NCBI GenBank assembly: GCA_027257055.1
Contig: JAPVLO010000276.1
Coordinates: forward strand, 868,001 to 932,000
Direction: 5' to 3'
Origin: Cephalopachus bancanus
Lineage: Eukaryota; Chordata; Mammalia; Primates; Tarsiidae
DNA length: 64,000 nt
Below, piece by piece: positions 31,740-43,115 of this stretch. The position numbers and the translations under genes are program-made. Every line of letters begins with the position of its first letter. Position 1 is the first letter of the stretch. Below the pieces are notes generated by a model that was not told where the DNA came from, did not search any database, and saw only the letters and a program-made list of their open reading frames with translations.

Positions 31740-34587
31740 CACTCCAACCAGTCCATTCCGGCATCCTCCCATCCACTTTGACTTCCCTTATATCTGGCAC
31801 TCAGAATGTAGCATGAGGCTTCCATTTTTGTGAACAGAGAACGTCATCTCTCTCCTCAAGCAGGAGATACAAATAAAATCAGTCACAAAGTCTCCTCCAA
31901 GTTTGTAGCCAGAAATAATTTTAAAGAGACTTATGGCAAGAGGATTCATGAAACAAGCTACAATCTTCACTGCTGCAACTGGTCCTGGGGCTGTAACTTA
32001 AAGTCACCCTCTTCTTTCTCTTCCTTGCAGCCTAGGTTCTCCACCCTATTGGCCAGCATGTTGGCTGGTCTGGGTTGCTGGCCTCATGGGACCTGAGGAG
32101 TCCAGTCTCCTAGTGGCCTTGACCCTATTGAGTCATGGTTATCATGATCATAGGAGAGACACCCCAGGGAATCTTCTGAGTTCCTGATATATGTCTCTCC
32201 CCCCATTGTGTAGCAGCAACAGGCCTAATTTCTCATGGCAGTCAGGGTAATTAATCCTGCCAACATAGTAATCATTTTCCATACCTGACGGTCTGAAGGC
32301 ATGAAGAGCCCCAAGTGTCTAGGTAGTTGTTGCAACTTCAAGTTCAGTAGTACTTTCCCTTTGTTCTTGGGCAGAAGCAGTTGTCACCTGGGAATCAAGA
32401 CCTCTAAATTGGCAGAGCCCATGTTTGCTGGGAGATAATGCAGACACTTCTCAAGTGGGTGACTAGGAATAATGGCGGGAAGGCAAATCTTAATCCACCC
32501 CTTGAGTCCCAGTTCTGTGTATTCTAGCTAATGGAGACAGAGCATCACACACATGGACAATTACTTTAGCACATATATTGTATACTGAAGGACAGTACTT
32601 CAAACTATAGAGCATTGCCCTGAGTTGGTGCCTTAGCCTAACAGGACATTCCACTACTGTCTTAGGCTGGTTGCTTCAGGGTGATGGGCTATGTATGTGG
32701 TAAGGCCAATGGATCCTATGTCCATGTGCCTATCGGTGCACTTTTCTGCCAGGGCCCATGAGCACACCAATAGCTGCTTCAGAAGGTCTAGGCCTTGTTC
32801 GAGAATTCTAGGGGGTTTGCACTGCAATTCTTCTGTGAAGGCTTTTCCAGAGACTCCTCCTAGCATACTTCTAGGCACTCTGATGGTCTTGGGCATACAG
32901 TCCTAGTGCTGGGTCAGCTTGCACCAGTGTCTAAAACCCTGTAGAGGCCTCTTTTGCTTTGGGTCCCACTCAAAAAAACTGGTAGTTTTTCTAGCTGCCC
33001 AATCAATGAGAATATCGGGTCAGCATTCCTAAATGTGCTGTATACTGCCTTAAAAATCCGAAGATGCCCACAAAGCACTGTGTCTCTCTCTTACTGGGAG
33101 TATGTAATGCAATGTCTTTTACCTTAAAGGGCATGTTTCAGAATGCAGCAGACCACTAGACCCTAAAAACATCACAGTGTGGTTTTCTCCCACCTCTAGA
33201 TTACAAGTGTCTTCATCAAAAGTCCAAGTTTCCCATTTTGTGCCAGATACAATTTGCGTGATGTCATCAGCAGAGTAAATCGGTGGGATGTTCTGGAGAG
33301 TTCAAGATGACTGAAGTCCCTCTGGACGACACTATGACAGAGAACAAAAGAATTAACATAGCCCTGGGGTAAGACAACAAATGTGTCCCCAGCATGTGAA
33401 GATGAACTGCCTTTGATTCTCCCTGTGGATGGGGAAGAAGGCATTTGCATGATCAATAGCTTCACACAAATAAATGCCACAGGGTATTTGACCTGCTCTA
33501 GTAAAATCACCACATCTGGCATGGAAGCAGCCGTCAGGGCTGCCACCTGTTTGGTGTATGCTAGTCCACAGTCGTTCCCTACCATTGATTTGGTTTGAGC
33601 AGGGATAGAGTGTTGGGCTGAATGAGGACACGGTGGGGAGCACCAACTCTACGTCCTTTAAGTTTTTAACGGCGGCACTAATCTCTGCAGTTTCTCCCAG
33701 AATGAGGCAATCAATCTTTTGATTTACCGTCTTGTCTGAGCTAGAGGGTAGTGTCAGAGTCTCCCACTTGGCCCATCCTGCCATAATGCCCCCTTCTTCC
33801 GGGGTTGTAGAAGCAAATGGAAGCATTCTGCCGGCTCCTTAGTATATCCATCCAAATTACACACATAGAGAGTGGGAATAACCACAGGGTTGGTCCACGG
33901 ATCCACAGGGCCCACTGTGGGGCAAACTTGGACCTAAAGTCCCTTATTATCTGGTTCCTTGTTGCCAGTATTAGGCTAGATCCAGTATCTAACAGTCCTT
34001 AGAAATGTGGGCGTTTCCCTTTTCTCAGTGCACAGTGATGCTAGCAAATGGCTTTCTGTCCTTTTGGGGAATGATTGGAGGAATACTATATATATTTGTG
34101 GTGGCAATGGAAGGGCCTTCCTCAAGGGGACCCTCTTTTTCTGTCAATGGATGCTAGGTCTGTGAACTGATTTAGATCTGGAAACCAGGTGAGGGTCTGA
34201 CATCATCCTTCTGCTTATCACTTCTTGGAATTTTTCACAATTACACAAGTTAAGCAACTCCTTGCAGTCATCCATCTTTCTCACCCCTTGGCTGATTAGC
34301 CATCGTCAAATATTCCTGCAGGTCAGGGCATCCTGGTTGCTGCTCTAGCCTTGCCACCTGTCTTACCTCTGGTGGTAAAGGGCCACCACCGGGCCCCTGC
34401 TCACCCAGAACTGTCCTGCCCACCACCAATCACAGGGAGCCCAGTTCCACCATCAGCCCAGCCTCCCGAGGGTAGCTGCCACAGAATTTCTCAGAGATGC
34501 TTGTGCCTCTTCCCTACTCCCAATCAGGGCATCACTTATTGCCTTAGGGAGGGGGATCCTCTGGGGGGTATTCCTGGAGAAAATAGT
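31740..34587 (-). mobile_element. ERVL-type endogenous retrovirus, internal region (decayed)
   Basis: On the minus strand this block reads as a broken class III (ERVL) retroviral gag-pol. The reverse transcriptase core at 33250-33830 is the firm part. Left of it, 32650-32900 may correspond to an RNase H/late pol part. To the right, 34020-34580 would be gag/protease but is too diverged to be sure. The distance from LTR to reverse transcriptase is only about 1.2 kb, so much of gag seems deleted. No 3' LTR is visible to the left. Confidence 0.6.
33196..33826 (-). pseudogene. ERVL pol reverse transcriptase fragment, frameshifted
   Basis: Minus-strand translations show reverse transcriptase landmarks split over three frames. 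A palm-domain IDxANAFFxI-like segment and a protease-side WAKW segment lie in one frame (33353-33826). LPQGY followed by CH lies in the next (33196-33585). A YxADD variant of the YxDD active-site motif (33259-33285) lies in the third. At least two frameshifts are therefore needed, and the pol is non-functional. The order and spacing fit ERVL-type pol on the same strand as the adjacent LTR. Confidence 0.75.
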
Positions 34588-35333
34588 TGTATGAGTTTTC
34601 TAGGGCTGCTGGAACAAAATACCACTAACTGGGTGGCTTAAAAGTATTATATCACAGTTCTGGAGGTTGTAGGTCTGAAATCAAGGTTTTGGTAGGACCA
34701 CGTTCCTACCAAAGACTCTGGCTGGGGGTAAGAAAGTGCTTCTTTGCCTCTTCCAGCTTCTGGTGGCTCCAAGTGTTCCTTGGTTTATGGCAATACAACT
34801 CCAATCTCAGCCTCCATCTGCACTTGGCCATCCTCTCTCTGTGTCTTTCTGCGTGGCCTCTCCTCTTCTTAAAAGGATACCAGTCAGGCCAGGCACAGTG
34901 GCTCAAGCCTGTAATCCTAGCACTTTGGGAGGTTGAGGCAAGATGATTGCCTAAACTCAGGGGTTCAAAACCAGCCTGGGTAACTTAGTGAGACCTCATC
35001 TCTACAATAAATAAAAAATAAGCCAGGTGTGGTGATGCATACCTGTAATTCTAGCTACTTGGAAGGCTGAGGCGGAAGGATGGCCTGAGCCCAGCAGGTC
35101 AAGCCTGCGGTGGCTGTGAACATGCCATTGCACTCCAGTCTGGGCAATGGAGTGAGACTCCGACTTTAAAAAAAAAAAAAAAGGACACCAGTCATATTGG
35201 ATTGGGGCCCACTTGACCTCATTTTAACTCAATTACATCTCTAGAGACTACTTCTTCATAGGGTCACATTCACAACTACCAGGAGTTATGACTTCAGTGA
35301 ATCTTGAAGGGGGACACAATTCAATTTCTAGCA
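34588..35333 (-). repeat. MLT2-like ERVL LTR, antisense, interrupted by Alu
   Basis: Read on the minus strand it starts TGCTAGAAATTGAATTGTGT and ends AAAACTCATACA. Plus-strand words GTTTTCTAGGGCTGCTGGAA, ACTGGGTGGCTTAAAAG, TCACAGTTCTGGAGG and, right of the Alu, TGACCTCATTTTAACTCAAT identify an MLT2-class LTR. Its orientation matches the internal region to its left, so it is probably the 5' LTR. A solo LTR inserted into another ERVL is the alternative. Confidence 0.75.
34887..35182 (+). repeat. Lineage-specific Alu, early type, inside LTR
   Basis: Has the family's ACAATAAATAAAAAATAAGC linker, ATTCTAGCTACTTGGAAGG and GACTCCGACTTT end. It retains TGGCTCAAGCCTG (no one-base loss) and lacks the perfect B box, so it looks like an early member. 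Target-site duplications AAGGATACCAGTCA (34873-34886) and AAGGACACCAGTCA (35181-35194) differ by one base. Confidence 0.9.
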
Positions 35334-35720
35334 GTAGCCAGCTGCTAAGTTTCCAGGTCCTACACAGAAAATTCATTCTAAAACTTCTACTTCTCAGGGC
35401 CTTCTGACTCCTTCAGTACCATCCTAAGGCATTTCTACTCATTTGCTCTCACTCATTGTCATGGCCAATCTCTAAGATGCCAACCCATCACACTGTTAGG
35501 ACCAGTTCAAGGTCCTAACACTCAATCCTCTATGTCAAGGGTAAGAGTTTCCATGTCAACAAATTCTCCCCCATGCAGTCTCTTCTCTCTGACCTTCATC
35601 CTGTATCCAACCTCTGGCAAGGCTCAAGCACCATGGCCAAGGCATATTCCAATGCCTCACCTTCTACCTGCACCTCTTCCCACTATTCCCCAGGTGAGAA
35701 CCTTAAAAAAATCTGATGCT
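35334..35720. other. Unrecognised sequence next to ERVL LTR
   Basis: Lies 5' of the LTR in the retroviral orientation. The composition is similar to the ERVL interior and it may be part of another ERVL copy, but no motif proves it. Confidence 0.3.
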
Positions 35721-36012
35721 AGCCGGGATCGGTGGCTCAGCCTGTAATCCCGTGCCTTTGGGAGGCTGAGGTGAGTGGATTGCCTGAGCCCGCGAGTTCG
35801 AGACCCGCCTGGGCAACTTGGCAAGACCTCATCTCTACAATAAGTCAAAAATTAGCCGGGTGTGGTAGTGCGCACCTGTAGTTCCAGCTACTTGGAAGGC
35901 TGAGGCGGAAGGATCACCGGAGCCCAGCAGGTGGAGGCTGCAGTGGCCGGGAGCAGCCACTGCACTCCAGTCTGGGTGACAGAGTGAGACTCCAACTCAA
36001 AAAAAACACAAA
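35721..36012 (+). repeat. Lineage-specific Alu (undeleted type)
   Basis: Starts AGCCGGGATCGGTGGCTCAG. It carries TGGCTCAGCCTG, GAGTTCGAGACCCGCC, GGGCAACTTGGCAAGACC and the GAGACTCCAACTC end before an A-rich tail. Short flanking duplication around CTGATGC (35713-35719 and 36018-36024). Confidence 0.92.
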
Positions 36013-36025
36013 AAACACTGATGCC

Positions 36026-38499
36026 ACTTGCATGCCAAGTTGTTCCCTTATCCCCGCCAACTTATCACCAACCATGGGGTTCTTATCACCAAAACCCTAG
36101 GGAGTAATCCAACTCCAAAATCCTATCTTGAGGGCTGCTTTCTGGGGTCACTTCTAATTCCAACTGCCTTCTCCTAGGTTTCTCGGGAAGTATGTGCTAC
36201 TCCTTTATTAGGAAGCACGGTCCCTGGGAGGAGAGGGAGGCAGGGAGTGCTAGAGCCACCATGAGGATGCCTTGCTGAGCTGGCTGTGGCCGAGTGCGAC
36301 TGATTGCTCAATCTTGCACGATCATTTCAAGAAGCTGTCTGTCTAGGGAGCATCTGCTGGGATAGAAAAAGAGGACGGAATTTTCCACTAGCCTCTATCT
36401 TCCATCGATTGAAGTTTTGTCAAGCTGGGCATTAATCCCCTCCAGGACCTTTTCAGTTGTACACATGTGGGTGCTGAGTGAGGCTCTCCAGCATCTGCAC
36501 CTCAAAAGGAGAGCCCAAGGATAGGAGGCAAGGGGACTGCAGGGCACGGGTTGAGCATGGAGCAAGGACTATCTGTTCTACCCGCATGAAGTTCTTCAGA
36601 GCCCACCAAGAGTGGGTAGCAGCAGATGCTTTTGAAGCCAGAGACAGATGAGGCTCAGAGGATCCAACGGGGTGCAAAATATGGATCTGGTAGAGCAATG
36701 AGGGGACAGTGGATTGGATAGCACAGTGTGTGCTTCATTCAAGGGGAGCAGCAGCTATCAGCCCTAGCTAATCGTTAGGTCTTCTGATGTGTTTCCAAGC
36801 AAGCTAGTTTACTGAGTTTTCTTTAAAAACAAGCAATTCAGATTTAAAACGTGATGTAGGCCAACACTACGCAGGTAAAAAAAAAAAAAGTCATTTCTGA
36901 AGACTGCCCAGAGGGGCCCACCAGTTTGCAATCTCTGCCCTACTCATCTTATGAAACTAAGCCAGTAGGGAAAGGGACAGGACTGAGCCTAGCACTGGGT
37001 GTCCTGACTGCCAGACCAGTGCCCTCCTGGCTACTTTCAGAAGGCTGGCCTTAGCATCCATGGCTCTAGCAAGACCTCTCATGTGCCCTGAGGCAGGAAC
37101 TCCTCCCCTCTGGGATGGGACTTCTCCCAGGTGAGGGCATCTCCTGGCAAAGTCAACCCACCCCCTGCCCCACCCCTCACCCTGATGGGCTCTTGGCCTC
37201 ACCCAGGGGCCACGTGCTCTGGGCCCACTGCTTCTCAGTCTTGTTGGCCTGGCAAATGAGCTGGAGCCAGTGGATTCCCACCACACTGCCAACCTGGAAC
37301 CAGGGACCCATCAATCTGCTCCCCCATTGCCGAGGACACCCCGAGTGACGGATGAAGGACCTGGGCCATGAATCATCTCCATTACCTTTCCCCATCTCCC
37401 AGCCAGCTTCACGGAGCTGGGAAGATGAATGTCTGCAGAATCTCACCTGCTCTCTTGAATAATTTCCCTTTAAAAGAGGCCACTTATCAGTAATTCATTA
37501 CTCGCCTTTGTTAGCATAAACAAGACGGGGAAGTGGGGTGGGGGGGGTCTTCCTGCTCCTCCTCTCAGCTTCTGCCACTGCTGCCTCCATCATTTCCCTG
37601 TCACAGGGGCTGGCCTCCAGCCTCAGCTCTGCCTTCCTGCTGTGGAGTAAAGCCAAGCCAGGGTCTTAAGGAGAGCTGCTCCAGCTGGTGGTACCCACTC
37701 TGGCAGATGGCATACAGCTGTTTCTGGTGACATCTGGATGAACACAGTTAGCTCCGATTGACGATTTCTTTTAATCTTGAATTAAATGTCACATGTGTCT
37801 CTTTCTTTTACGGCCCATATACATCCCTGTCTGTGTTGTCTGTAACTACAGAATAAGATATTACTGGCCAGGGAACACTTCTCTGAAAGCCAGTCTTGTC
37901 CCTCTGCAGTCACCTTTTGTTGAAGTATAAAAGTGGCCCCCATGGCAGGAGCATAGGGAGCAGAACATCAGGGATGGCCCTGGGAATGGAGGAATCACAA
38001 AACAAAGACCAGAGCTTGTCCTGCTACCAGGAGCGTTGCCTGGCCTGGGGTTTTTGTGGCCTTTGGAGGTGGTGATGGTTTCTGTGAAAGACACAGTTCC
38101 AGGGAGGTGTCCCTGTTGGGATGAGAACTGGCAGGAACCAGGGGAGAGGACAAGACCCTTCGAATGTCAAGAACCAGGACAAGGGGCCAGACAGGGAGAG
38201 AACTCCCCCATCCCTCCCTGCTTGAGGAGAAGCAAAGAAGATTAAAGAGGATAGCAGATCCCAGTTTAGTTTGTCCCCTGGTTAGGGACTGTGGTTTACT
38301 TTTTATGTCACCACCAGGAGACCAGAAAGAAGAGATTTTTCTCCGGACTTCATTCCTGAGATCCAAGTGTTTCCTCCATTTCTCATACCCAGCAGCTCCT
38401 CGTCCCATAATGACCATGAGAGCATCTCACAGGTCATTCAAGGGCCTGACCTTTAGAGCTTCCCCCATCCCCTATCCACTCTCCAGCATCTATAGGGAT
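36026..38499. other. Unique sequence, long repeat-poor tract
   Basis: About 2.5 kb with no confident repeat except an A tract at 36878-36890. A conserved-looking patch lies at 37440-37525 (TTATCAGTAATTCATTACTC, then TTAGCATAAACAAG). Frames of up to 140 codons (37995-38417 minus, 38164-38505 plus) are overlapping and unsupported. Confidence 0.4.
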
Positions 38500-39062
38500 A
38501 TCTGAAATCATAAATCTGATTAAGACACGCTCTTGATTAAAAACCTTGAACAGCTTCCCACTGCCTTCAGGATCAAGTCCAAAGTCCTGAAAACAGCCTG
38601 TGGTGTGCCCTGGCCTCTGACCACCTCTGCCTCTCATCCTGCACTTCCTCCCCTTGTCACACAGGTCTTGCCATACCGTTCTTTTTCCAGATTCTTGGGA
38701 GCTTTCTGCCTTTTCCTACCACAGGGACTTTGCACTTATTTGTCCTTTTACCTGGAAAAGCCTCTCCACTCTATCACCATCCCCAGCCTCCCGTTTAGTT
38801 AACTCTTATTTATCTTTCAGCTGTTAAGTATCAGGTCCTCCAGGATGCCTTCCTTGCTGTCCCAGACTAGATCAGACATGCTACGCTCTCCTGACCTTAC
38901 CCGTCAGTCCCTCAGTGAACTTGTAATATTTGCCTAACATTCATTCTCCCCACAAGACCTCACATCTACAAGACAGGGGCTGTGTCTTCTTTGCTGCTTC
39001 TTCCCCAATGGTGAGTACAGGACCGGCCACAGAGGGACCCTTTGTGGAATGAATGAATGAGG
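38500..39062 (+). repeat. L2 3' region, nearly continuous
   Basis: CCTTGAACAGCTTCCCACTG, CAGGATCAAGTCCAAAGTCC, GGGACTTTGCACTTATTTGT, CTCCAGGATGCCTTCCTTGC and the terminal GGAATGAATGAATGAG follow L2 in order over 560 bp on the plus strand. Confidence 0.8.
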
Positions 39063-40045
39063 GAGCAAGTGCATATGAGGGAGTCCTGGCCTGGCCATGA
39101 CTCACAGGGCGGGTCTTGCTGCAAACTCTCTTGACCATCTCTAGTCTTGTGTCTTCCTCCACCATCAGAGATCTCCGTCCGCTGCTCAGATTCCCTCCTC
39201 CAAGGCCATCTCTCCTCCCCGCTTCTGGCCCTTGGCAGTGCAGGGTCTTTGCTCTGATCTCAGGCCCGCCCCCTCAGGCTTCAGGATGAAATGGTCCTCC
39301 AGAAAACCGAGGAAGCCCAGCTGCCTGGCCTTCTCCTGTGGGAGGATACCCTCCTGGGCCTCCTCAGCATCACCTCCTCCTCCTCAAGAAGACCCCAACT
39401 TCCACCCATAATCAGGGAAAGGCCCAGAGCTCATACCACAGACCCTCCCATCTGGGGTCACAGGCTCACTGAAGACCACACTGGCAGAGATAAAAAGATA
39501 TAGAGCATTTGCAGTTCAGCTGTGTCTCCATCCTTCTGTCTCCAGCCGGCCTGAAGGGAGCCCCAAATCCAGCATGATTATGGGGAGCCTTGGGGGTGTT
39601 TGCCACAGGATGGTGGTGTAATGACTGGAGTCCTTGCTGCCAGAGGCCAGCTGTCCAGTGGCAGACATTAGCATCCTTTTCCTGGGAACTTTGGAGGCGG
39701 TTGTGCCGCGATTTGCATATATTTGCATCTCTGACACTACCATCTATCCCAGGGTCTGCAACCTCTGTCCCAGAGCCACGCTGGCCAGCAGGCTGTTTTT
39801 CTTTGGCAGGCAGCCTGGCAGTCCTCCCATTCCGGTTATCCTTGCCATAGTGAACTCTGTGGCAGTGTCCCCAAAAGCACAGGCCCCTCAGAATGGCAGC
39901 TCTGCTTCTCGGACTTGGATAGGCAGCTGGACCATGGCAACTTAGCTACTTCTCACACCCTCCTCCCCACCCAGGCAAGGTATACAGTCAGTCCTCCCAC
40001 TCACCCCCACTGCCCCTTGTCTCAACCCAAGAGGAAGGGGCTTGG
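39063..40045. other. Unique sequence containing paired octamers
   Basis: No interspersed repeat recognised. The 39640-39740 part is unique and contains the two octamer motifs listed separately. Short overlapping frames (39516-39945) have no domain. Confidence 0.4.
39711..39728 (+). promoter_or_regulatory. Two octamer motifs in direct repeat
   Basis: ATTTGCAT at 39711-39718 and again at 39721-39728, the two starts 10 bp apart, so both would face the same side of the helix. ATTTGCAT is the established POU/OCT-factor site. Whether it is used here cannot be seen from the sequence. Confidence 0.45.
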
Positions 40046-40049
40046 TCAT

Positions 40050-40145
40050 CTGTCATTTGCTCATTCACTCATTTGATCGTTTTATTGAGCACTTACTAAG
40101 TACCAGGTACTGTGCTAGGGATTCAGGATATAAAGAAAGTAGAGG
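40050..40145 (-). repeat. L2 3' end, antisense
   Basis: TTTATTGAGCACTTACTAAG, TACCAGGTACTGTGCTAGGG and a GGATATAAAGAAAG end are the L2 3' terminus in reverse. Confidence 0.7.
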
Positions 40146-40477
40146 GTCATCCCGAGACAGTAGCCTAGTCACTGCACCCCCAGGGGTCCGATAGCCCAGA
40201 GCTGGGTTCTTCACATTGTCCTTGCTTTACCATTCCCCCACTGAACCTGAAGTCTCATCCCTTGGCCCCACAAAGGTGTCCATCTCAGCATCACCACCCA
40301 GCCCTGACTAGCAGGTGTCCCCACTTCATATCAGTGGCACCTGGACCTGTCTCTGCAGCGCAAGAGCCCTTCCTGTTTGGAGGATGATATGGGCCACACC
40401 TACAGGAGCTTCCTGGCCCTGGCTCCTGGATTTCCTTAGGGATGAAAGGGGAGTCTCACTCTTGCTGCGCAGGTTTT

Positions 40478-40556
40478 TGGTTTTTTTTTTAAAGCAGGAT
40501 TTATTGAGAAGACAGAAAAGCTTCCACAGTGGAAGGGGACCCAAAGGGGTTGCCCA
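40478..40556 (-). pseudogene. Tiny retrocopy of a transcript 3' end
   Basis: On the minus strand the block ends with AATAAATCCTGCTTT followed by about ten A, i.e. a polyadenylation signal just before an A tail. CGCAGGTTTTT-like direct repeats lie on both sides (40468-40477 and 40557-40567). This fits a severely 5'-truncated retrocopy. The preceding GGGTCCCCTTCCAC...GGAAGCTTT text resembles the R region of class I retroviral LTRs, so an LTR-terminated transcript may be the source. Confidence 0.4.
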
Positions 40557-40569
40557 CGCAGGTTTTTTT

Positions 40570-41239
40570 TATTGGCTTCTGCTTCAAAAACATGGCAGGC
40601 AGGTGGGCAGGGTGGAGCAAAGAATGCCAGTTGGGTTACATAGATGAAGCACAGGGTTAGCCGCAGAAAAACCAAGTTCCAAACTAGCCCGGTCCCAGGG
40701 CACTCCTAGGGGCCTCTGGCCTCACAGCCCAGCTCCTGTGAGCAGGGTTGTCTTTGGCCAATTCCCAAGAGGCCAAGGCTCCAGACAACAGACCAAGGGC
40801 TCAGCTGTCCCTTCCTGGTTCGACAGAAATGGAGACTGTCAACCTCTTCCCTCCTGGTGGTCTCTTGCCCTCTGTTCCCTGTTTTTGTTGGTGGCCCCAA
40901 GTTCTCCCATTCCTCCAGACTAGAAACCTTACTCTTCTAGGACACTGCTCTCCATGTGTGGCACCTCCAGTCCAATTAGTTGCCACATCCTGTCCCTTTT
41001 TTTCAGAATGTTCCTTGCAGTTGTCCACACTACCCTCGCAGTTGAGGCTAGAATGACCTCTTGCTGGCGCCATTACCACAGCCTCTTGGCCAGTCTCCCA
41101 TCTTTGATCCAACTTATTCTACTGCCAGATTAACAGTCCTAAAACAGAGTCCCATCAGCACTTTCGGTGCCCCCTGTGGCCCATGGAATAGATTCACTTT
41201 TCACTCTGTCCCATGGTTTTCACTGCAGCATCTAGCACA
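40570..41239. other. Unique sequence
   Basis: No repeat recognised. Frames of about 100 codons on opposite strands at 40748-41112 mirror each other and have no domain. Confidence 0.4.
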
Positions 41240-41244
41240 GATCC

Positions 41245-41500
41245 TGTCACAGGTAGCAACAATGAGGCTAACATTTTTGGTATTACCGAGTGCCAAAAAC
41301 TATCTTAAGTGTTTATATATATTATCTCATTCAATCCATTCAGCAACCCTGCAAGGTGGCTACTATAATTACATTTTACCAGTGAGTAAGACACAAGATG
41401 ATTAAGCAACTTGCCCAAAGTCCCACAACTAGTAAGTGGTGGAGCTGGAATTTGAGCCCTCGTGGTCTGACTCCAGAGTCCATACTTTAAAGCTGCCATG
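41245..41500 (-). repeat. MIR, antisense, nearly full length
   Basis: TATATATTATCTCATTCAAT, TTGCCCAAAGTCCCACAACT, AGTAAGTGGTGGAGCTGGAA and GGTCTGACTCCAGAGTCCAT give the whole reverse MIR. Confidence 0.85.
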
Positions 41501-41659
41501 CTGAAATATACCCCAGATGTATAGTTAATGTATGTTGTATGAATCAATACATGGAAAAAATGAGTGGATGAATTAAGGAAGTTACTCTATGCCATAGGTC
41601 CCCCAGACAAAGGTACCGATGCCCTCCAGAATAGTTTTACTTTGCCTTCCTCTGAAGAG

Positions 41660-41885
41660 AACAGCACACGGTTGTGAACGTGGGCTGTGGCCTCAGACTT
41701 AGGCTTGAATTCTGGTGTCACCATGTATTGGCCGTGTAGGTCTGTGCAAATTATTTAAGCTCTGCAGCCTCTATTTCCACTTCTGAAAATGGGAGTCATA
41801 ATAGCACTTATTGTGGATCAAATGACGTCATGGGGTTCTAGCACACAGCCACAGGGCTTGGCAAGTGGTGAGGGCTCAATACACA
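41660..41885 (+). repeat. MIR, nearly full length
   Basis: GGGCTGTGGCCTCAGACTTA, GCAAATTATTTAAGCTCTGC, CTGAAAATGGGAGTCATAAT and GAGGGCTCAATAC follow a plus-strand MIR. Confidence 0.8.
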
Positions 41886-42164
41886 GCCATCATCATTCCT
41901 GCGGGTAACTGTCCCCTGCTCCCACGATTCCTCTGCACCATCTAAGCAGGAAAGTTGAAATGTGCCAGAAGTGATCTGGACTCTGTTGGTTAAAGACAGA
42001 GGGGGTGATGGGCAATTGGTGGTAAAGGAGGAGGAAAGCAGCAAGCTCTGGGTGCAGAGAGGGGCCCTGGGAGGTGGGTGACCCAGAGAAGATGGAGAAA
42101 CAGTAGGAAAATGCACCCCCACCCAGTGTTCACATCACACAATGAGGTGTCTGCAAAGACGGCT

Positions 42165-42320
42165 CTGCTCTTCCTCCCGTTTAATATGAAACTCGGTGAG
42201 AATTGATGAAGTCATTTTTTAAACCATAAAGCACTGCAAACACATTTGTATGATTTTTCTTCTGTGCCACGGGTATTTTTTTTTTCAATTCTCAGATGTT
42301 TAGTGAACACAGCCTATCTT
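42165..42320. promoter_or_regulatory. Short conserved-looking AT-rich block
   Basis: Unique DNA with words GTTTAATATGAAAC, AACCATAAAGCACTGCAAAC and ATTTGTATGATTTTTC, flanked by GC-richer DNA. There is no repeat signature; weak grounds for an enhancer guess. Confidence 0.25.
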
Positions 42321-42624
42321 CCAAAAAATGTAATTTTGTGGATGGATACATTTAAAAATGTTATGCTCTGGTCAAATCTGTAACGATGATTTTTCTTTAT
42401 TGATGACTTGGTGTTTCAGTGGGTCACTGCCAAGACATTCACCTGGAAGCCAGAACTGGCTCCAACAGCAAGTCCAAGGCATGCATCCCAGCTTGATCCT
42501 CTCCCTCCCATGTGGCCAGCTGCCTGGGAAGAGGGCTGGATCCTCCTTAGTTCTTATTTCTAGGGCCAATACAGTGTCTGGCACAGGCCGGTTGGATACT
42601 CAGTGACAGCAAAGTAAATTCTGG

Positions 42625-42760
42625 TTCATCAGACTGGTTTCAAATCCTAGCTCTACTGCTAGCTGTATGAACTTGGGAGAGTTTATCTCATGTCTTTGAG
42701 GCTCAGTCTTCTTATCTGTAAAATGAGCATAGTCTTAGCAACCTATTTTATAGGGTTCTC
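42625..42760 (+). repeat. MIR fragment
   Basis: TTTCAAATCCTAGCTCTACT, GAACTTGGGAGAGTTTATCT and CTTATCTGTAAAATGAGCAT are the plus-strand MIR core. Confidence 0.8.
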
Positions 42761-42764
42761 TCTC

Positions 42765-42825
42765 CTTCTCTTCCTTTCTCCCTCTCTCTCCCACTCCCTC
42801 CCTTCCCCCTTTTCTTTCTCCATAT
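42765..42825. repeat. Pyrimidine-rich low-complexity tract
   Basis: CTCC/TTTC/CTCT mixture with no regular unit, starting where the MIR's right end would be. Confidence 0.7.
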
Positions 42826-42869
42826 TGGGCCAAAATAGTCATTTCAGTAGTAAAAACCCCTTGTGTTCA

Positions 42870-43115
42870 TACAACTCTCTGCAGTCCACAAGATGTTGTC
42901 AAACACATTATCTCACAAACATATACAATCGTTTGTCCATTGAAAATGAAAATTTAAATAAAAAATACACAATCTCATTTCATCTGAAATAAAGAAATAT
43001 TAGCATCTCCATTTTTAGATGAAGAAACTGAGCTCGAAGACTTGGGTCATATAGCTAGTAATGAGCAGAGCTAGAATTCAACTGGGGTTTTCTGACACCA
43101 ACTCCAGATCCCTTT
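42870..43115 (-). repeat. MIR, antisense
   Basis: AGATGAAGAAACTGAGCTCG, GGTCATATAGCTAGTAATGA and GCTAGAATTCAACTGGGGTT are the reverse MIR. The left half is interrupted by an A-rich stretch at 42945-42975. Confidence 0.75.
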
